Assembly (NCBI RefSeq): GCF_031877795.1
Contig: NC_133946.1
Coordinates: forward strand, 10,577,144 to 10,641,143
DNA: 64,000 bases
Direction of reading: 5' to 3'
DNA from: Strix aluco
Lineage: Eukaryota > Chordata > Aves > Strigiformes > Strigidae
Shown here one piece after another: positions 59,464-64,000 of this stretch. A program made the position numbers and the translations under genes. The notes under the pieces are model-generated. The model did not search any database, was not told the origin of the DNA, and saw only the letters and a list, made by a program, of their open reading frames with translations. The first letter of the stretch is position 1, and each line of letters opens with the position of its first letter.

Positions 59464-60910
59464 ATGGGATTCCTGGTGTGGAGGATGTGGAGGAGAAACC
59501 CCGCCTGCAACTTCATGATGCTGCTGGAGGATGGGAACAGGCAGGAGCACTGTGGTCTAGAGGTGAGCCCCCACAGCCCCCCCAATCCCCGAGAGGATCA
59601 CGGGGTGCAGTGGCACGTCACACCGTCTGCGTGCTGCAGGCGGGGACGATGGAGGGCAGGTACTGGAAACGCCACATTCGAGTGTCACCCGGGAGTACCA
59701 CAAGCGGAAGATGTACTTGTGGGTGCAGGGAAGGACACGGGTGGGCAAAGAGACACCTGAACTCCCCTCCGGCCCCCCTCTGACCCCCACCCACGCTCCC
59801 AATATGCCCCCCACCCAGACTGACCGACAACAGCGTGCTCCAGCCAAGCCCCTGCCAGCCTGGGGACGCCTCTGTCCCCGGCTCTCCAGCCCCATTGGCC
59901 CCGCTCCCTCCCTGCTGTTACCCCGGGGTACGGGCAGCACTGGCCAGGGAGGGGGCAGGTGGCATTGCCTGCTCTGTGCCAGCCCTGTGGGCACCCAGAT
60001 GGGCAGCGACTCACATCATGGCTCCTCTTTGATTTTCTCCAGGTGCAGAAGACGAAGGACAAACCAACAGCGTTGCCCTCTCAGGTACCAGCACTGCGTC
60101 TACACCCCTGCTCGCTATCCGAAGGGCTCCCCTCTCCCAGTTTAGTCAGTCTCATTGGTATTACTGGGAGTCCTCACAGCATCGAGATCTGGGTTCACCG
60201 GCTCCCCCCACCCTTTCTGTGCCTGGCAGGGTGGCCCCTCTCCTGTCCCCTCAGCCTGCTGTGGGGTATCCCATGTCTCTTCCCGCATCCCCTCTCTGTC
60301 ACGCTTGCTGTGGGGCTGAGCTCTGCTGCTCTCCTATGCTTCCCCAGCCATGGCTCATCTTTGGGGGGGGCACCCCAACCCGGGGACCCCATTGTTCTTT
60401 CTCCATCCCTGTGGTAAGAACCAATCCCCTGCCGCTGGCATGGGAGGGGGTGCAGCAGGCACAGGGTGGGCCAGGCTCTGGGCACTGGCTCTGCCGGGCA
60501 TCTGAGCCAGAAACCTGGCCCTGCCATGGTCCCTGACGCTGTCTGTCTGTCTGTCGGTCTCTGCTCACTGGGTAGTCAGCTCCTGATCCCGTTAACTCTG
60601 CTCCCCCACCGCTGCCTGCCCCCCCAGCCCTGCACCTCCCACCCCAGCTCACCCTCCTGCTTCTCCATCATTGTTGCCCAGCCCCGGTGCCCCCACCCAC
60701 CAAAAGGGGCACCCCCATAATGAGGGGGAGCTACGGGCAACAGTGATGCCTGTCTGCCCCAGAGCAAGGGGATCTGTGGGGCAGAGGGACTGCTGTCTGC
60801 TCCATATCGGGGGGGGGGATCTGGGGCAGGGGGGAGCAGAGGGCATTGTGTGGGGACCCTGTGGGGTGACACAGACCCCTGGAATTAAACTGTGTGACTG
60901 GACAACCTGC
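59464..60910 (+). other. Unannotated stretch with candidate exons and an ATTAAA before POLD4
   Basis: Possible exons are 59464-59562 (after CAGCTTTAG, before GTGAGC) and 59640-59717 (after GTGCTGCAG). In one frame these join without a stop, giving NFMMLLEDGNRQEHCGLE then AGTMEGRYWKRHIRV. A further AG...GT segment lies at about 60044-60084. An ATTAAA at 60884-60889 could end a + strand transcript about 125 bases from the convergent POLD4 3' end. I recognise no protein family; conservation evidence is lacking. Confidence 0.22.
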
Positions 60911-61031
60911 CTGGGTCTCTCGGGGGGGGGGGTACAGACCCCTGCCCTCCCTCCACTGCCCCTTCACCCCCCACCCTCGGGGTGCCCCCCACACAGCACG
61001 CAGCAGCCCCCCTCCTTCACTCACACCAGCC

Positions 61032-61037
61032 TTTAAT
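61032..61037 (-). terminator. POLD4: POLD4 poly(A) signal (ATTAAA)
   Basis: TTTAAT on the + strand reads ATTAAA on the minus strand, about 120 bases past the POLD4 stop. It is the only near-canonical hexamer I see in the 3' flank. Confidence 0.6.
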
Positions 61038-61154
61038 CCGCCCGGTGCCCCCGGGCTGCGGCACGGCTGCGGACAGGCCTGGGGGGGCTGTAGGCACAGG
61101 GGGGGAGGTAGGGGGGCCCCCCCAATTCCTCACTCCAGCGTGGGGTGCAGCGGC

Positions 61155-61766
61155 TCAGAGCTCGTACTCATGCCAGAGGCTGTGGGGCACAGGGGGAGGG
61201 GGGTGTCAGTGGGTGCCCGGTGCCCCCCACCCCTTGTTGTCGGTGGTGGGAAGGATACCCCCACACCTTCAGGGTGCGTGGGGGGGGGGAGCACCGGGAG
61301 AGAAAAGGGGGTACCCGGTGACATCCCCCCCTCCCCCCCGCCATCCCACACCCACCTGTAGGTGACATCGGGGTTGTCCCGGTGCTCCAGGAGGGCGTCG
61401 CGTACAGGGCCGGGGGGGCTCAGCCCCAGCGCCTCCGCCCGCTCCCACCGCTGCAGGCGGGTGATCCCTGCGGGGTGGGGGGGCCGGGGTCAGCGAGGCC
61501 GGGTGGGGGGGGAACCGGGGGAACCGGGTTTGTGGGGACACACACACGGGGGGGGTCTCACCGGTGCAGGGCCCGTACTCCCAAGCGAGGTCGAAGCGCC
61601 GCAGCATCTCCAGGAGGGCCTGGGCCGGGGGGGGCGGCGGCGGGGGCGCCTCGGCGGGCGGGGGGGCGCGGGGCTGGGCCCGGGGACAGTTCTTGCCCTT
61701 GACCGAGCCCGGGGGTCGCCGTCGCCGCCGCGGGAAGGAGTCGGTGATGCGCCGGGGGGGGTCCAT
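61155..61766 (-). CDS. POLD4: DNA polymerase delta subunit 4 (p12), complete
   Basis: Smallest accessory subunit of DNA polymerase delta; it stabilises the holoenzyme, binds PCNA and is degraded after DNA damage. Exons on the minus strand: 61562-61766, 61356-61467 and 61155-61179, giving 113 residues (107 in human). The N-terminus MDPPRRITDSFP carries the PCNA-interacting ITDSF/Y motif. The body contains LLEMLRRFDLAWEYGPCTG and ITRLQRWERAEALGLSPPG, and the end is YSLWHEYEL, all matching POLD4. A proline-rich stretch (APPPAEAPPPPPPPAQ) stands where mammals have an acidic segment. A possible acceptor (CTCTCGCAG) lies 5 bases before the ATG, so a non-coding first exon is likely. POLD4 is convergent with SSH3, as in mammals. 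Confidence 0.95.
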
Positions 61767-61930
61767 GGACCTGCGAGAGAACGCGGCTCGGGGCGGGGGG
61801 AGCGGCGGCGGCCCCGCGGCTGCCGGGAAACGGGCGTCGGCCCGGCCCGCCCCTGCCCGGGCGGAAGCGGCTGGGCCGGGCTGAGCTGGACTGGGGCGGC
61901 CCGGCCGCTGCCACCCCCATCCCGGCGGTT
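61767..61930 (-). promoter_or_regulatory. POLD4: POLD4 CpG-rich 5' region
   Basis: CpG-dense sequence (GCGGCGGCGGCCCCGCGGC type) upstream of the POLD4 start, continuing from the CpG-rich first coding exon. TATA-less. The transcription start is not fixed by sequence. Confidence 0.55.
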
Positions 61931-61959
61931 CCCTGTCCCCCCCAGGCACTGTCAGCCCC

Positions 61960-62150
61960 TCGGCTGTCCCCATCCCTGTCACCCGTACAGTTGTCCCCAC
62001 CACCCTGGACACTGTCACCTCTACAGTGGTCCCCGTCCCCCCGGATGTCCCCACCACCCTGGACACTCACCCCTACAGTGGTCCCCGTCACCCTGGACAC
62101 TGTCACCCCCCCCTGGCTGTCCCTGTCACCCCCACAAGCCGTGACTCACA
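61960..62150. repeat. CACCCTGGACACTGTCACC minisatellite between POLD4 and the GLYAT-like gene
   Basis: Four to six degenerate copies of a unit containing TGTCCCCACCACCCTGGACA and CTGTCACCTCTACAGTGGTC. The following 62151-62669 shows no recognisable gene and presumably includes the 3' UTR of the GLYAT-like gene; no clear poly(A) hexamer was found there. Confidence 0.75.
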
Positions 62151-62669
62151 CCGTGCCAGCCGTCACCTTCAGTCCCTCACAGCCCTCTGGCTGTTGTGTG
62201 TCCCCCCCACAGGGAAGCACAGCCAGTGACCCACAGGCGCTGTGTCTGCCTGTCCCCACCCCCAGCCGTGGTGACACTGTCCCGAGGCGGGGTGGGACAC
62301 GGCAGGTGCCACCAGCAGATTTGCCTGAGGCTTCTCAGTCCTCCCTGGGGGGGGTCGGGGTGGCACAGGGCGGGAGGGGGAGAATAGCTGAGGCAGGGCT
62401 GCACTGGCACAGAGGGACGGGTTGACTCCCTGGGGACACAGCTGCGTCCCTCAGCGGTGACACCACACCACCCAAGCCACCAAACCGTGTCACGGCTGTA
62501 ACGGCCGGTGCCGAGCCAGGTGCGAGAAAATTGATACCAGTGGGAGACACAACCCTATAGCAGCCATCAGAGAGCCCACAAACACTCTTTGGTTTTGCTT
62601 TTTTCTCTTTGCTCCACAACATGGCAACTTCCCTGCCCCGGGGAGGGGACACAACACGGTGTGGGGGAC

Positions 62670-64000
62670 TCAGGGTCCGGCCCTGCCCAGGCCGGGGTTG
62701 TGCAGCACAAAGCGGCAAAGCCCCGGCAACCGCTGGTGGCCCAACTCCTCCTGCAGCCGCTGCATGGGCCGGTTGCCCGTGGCCGTGTGCCCAAAGGAGA
62801 AGAAGCCACGGGCCTGCGCCCGCCGGGCGGCCAGGACCATCACGGCCTGCATGTGGCCGCGCCGGCGGTGCGCTGGCAAGGTGTAGCCGTGGGCCCCCGT
62901 CCCGAAATGATCGGTCAGGCACCAGGAGAGGGGCTGCCCAGCCCCGTCCTGCAGGCAGAGGTTGGGGAAACAGCGTAACAGCTCCGCCAGGTACCGCCGG
63001 CTCCGGCTGTTGCCCCCGTAGGGCCACGTTTCGTTCAGCAGATCCACGTGTGACGGGCTCAGCGAGCCCACCCGCACGCTGGGGTCCAGCCTACGGGGAG
63101 GGTCGGCCGTCAGCGGGAGCTGCCCCCGCGCCGGGCTGGTTTTTTGGTTTTTTTGGTTTTTTCAGGGGTGCTCACCGGGGCTCGGGCATGGTGCTGGGGT
63201 CAGGGTGTAGGTAGGTGTAGTACTCAGAGACCTCCAGCTCGACCCCCTTGGTCCCCGCGATAGCCTGGGACACCTTGGCCACCTCCTCTTGCAACCCTGG
63301 GGATGGTGCTGTCAGGGGAGGGGGGGGACACCTGCTCCCCAGCACCCCCATTCCTGCCCCTGACCCCCCCTCTTTCTGACCCCAGCACGCCGGCTCTGCC
63401 CTCCCCAGTGGTCCCAGGGGCCACCCACAACCCCAGTCTCTATCCCCAGTAGCCCAATCCCCACCCCCCAGTGTGCCCAGCACCCCAGTTCTTTCCACCA
63501 GTGCCCCCCAGCACCCCCAGTCCCACCACAATACTCCCCAGTGCCCCCCAGCACCCAAATGCCTGCATCCTCCAGCATCCCCCAGCACCCCCAATTCCTT
63601 CCACCAGTGCCTCCAGTTCCCTACCCCCATATCACCAATGGTTCTCCCAGTGTCCCACGCTCCCAGTGCTTCCCAGTACTGCCCAGTTCCCCCCCAGAAC
63701 CACCGATGATGTGGAAGGCGGTGTCCCAGCGCAGGCAGCCGGGGGTCTCCAGCAGCCCCCGGTAAGCGCCCACATCCCGGTAGAAAGCCGCGTGCGTGTT
63801 CCTGTAGCAGTCATCCACCGGCATCTGCGGGGCACCCATGGGTGCCCTGAGCCCACTGGGCACATGGCAGGCCACCGTGTGTGTGTGTGTCACCCCCCCC
63901 CACCCCCCAGCAGTGACCCCCATCCCCGCCGGCCACCTCTCCGCTGCGCCTCGCCAACACGGCGCCAAAGTCGGGCCACGAGTCCACCACGACCTCAAAC
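62670..64000 (-). CDS. Glycine N-acyltransferase-like protein, 5'-partial
   Basis: Probable acyl-CoA:amino-acid N-acyltransferase; mammalian GLYAT/GLYATL enzymes conjugate acyl-CoAs to glycine or glutamine, GLYAT itself in mitochondria. Minus-strand exons: 63937-64000 (cut by the window edge), 63704-63824, 63176-63296 and 62670-63090, giving 241 residues with all phases consistent. Hallmarks are VVVDSWPDFGAVL in the N-terminal domain, then in the C-terminal GNAT-like domain LNETWPYGGNSRSRRYL, CFPNLCLQDGAGQPLSW, and GYTLPAHRRRGHMQAVM, the probable CoA-binding turn. The stop is 62670-62672. The glutamate proposed as catalytic in bovine GLYAT aligns with Thr in DHFGTGAHGYTL. The exact family member is not assigned. 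Mammals have CLCF1, not a GLYAT gene, next to POLD4. Confidence 0.88.
63440..63700. repeat. Minisatellite in the GLYAT-like gene intron
   Basis: Degenerate CAGTGCCCCCCAGCACCCCC / CCCAGTGCTTCCCAGTACT units on the + strand, the reverse complement of the ACTGGGAGCACTGGGG unit seen in ANKRD13D intron 1 and SSH3 introns. It is G-rich in the sense (minus) direction of this gene. Confidence 0.8.

Overview
This window is vertebrate nuclear DNA, almost certainly from a bird. The genes are split into many short exons with GT-AG introns. Several near-identical CR1 LINE 3' ends and an avian-type endogenous-retrovirus LTR sit in the introns. From about 30 kb onward the sequence is very GC-rich, gene-dense and full of G/C-rich minisatellites, as expected for a microchromosome. 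I could not determine the order or species.

The layout follows the human 11q13.2 gene order. On the + strand come KDM2A (1-30255; its 5' exons lie before the window), GRK2/ADRBK1 (31638-41250), ANKRD13D (42124-about 49030) and SSH3 (49630-56805). On the - strand follow POLD4 (61155-61766) and a glycine N-acyltransferase-like gene (62670-64000; its 5' end lies past the window edge). I traced exon borders by eye from reading frame and splice sites. KDM2A: 18 exons in the window, about 1098 codons. GRK2: 21 exons, 688 residues. ANKRD13D: 15 exons, 625 residues. SSH3: 14 exons, 590 residues. POLD4: 3 exons, 113 residues. GLYAT-like: 4 exons in the window, 241 residues. None has an internal stop or frameshift.

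These are independent housekeeping or signalling genes, not an operon-like system: a CpG-binding histone demethylase, a GPCR kinase, a ubiquitin-binding endocytic adaptor, a cofilin phosphatase, a small DNA polymerase delta subunit and a probable acyl-CoA-dependent acyltransferase. Each full gene starts in a CpG-rich block. KDM2A also has a large internal CpG-rich block (about 17.9-18.7 kb) that fits the promoter of its JmjC-less short isoform.

The less explained parts are these: the 56.8-61.0 kb gap between SSH3 and POLD4, which has a strong CpG/NRF1/ZNF143-type promoter and unidentified candidate exons; a recurring ACTGGGAGCACTGGG minisatellite motif in introns of several neighbouring genes; the replacement of a proposed catalytic glutamate in the GLYAT-like protein; and near-identical CR1 copies that suggest fairly recent LINE activity. 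I found no wholly new system.
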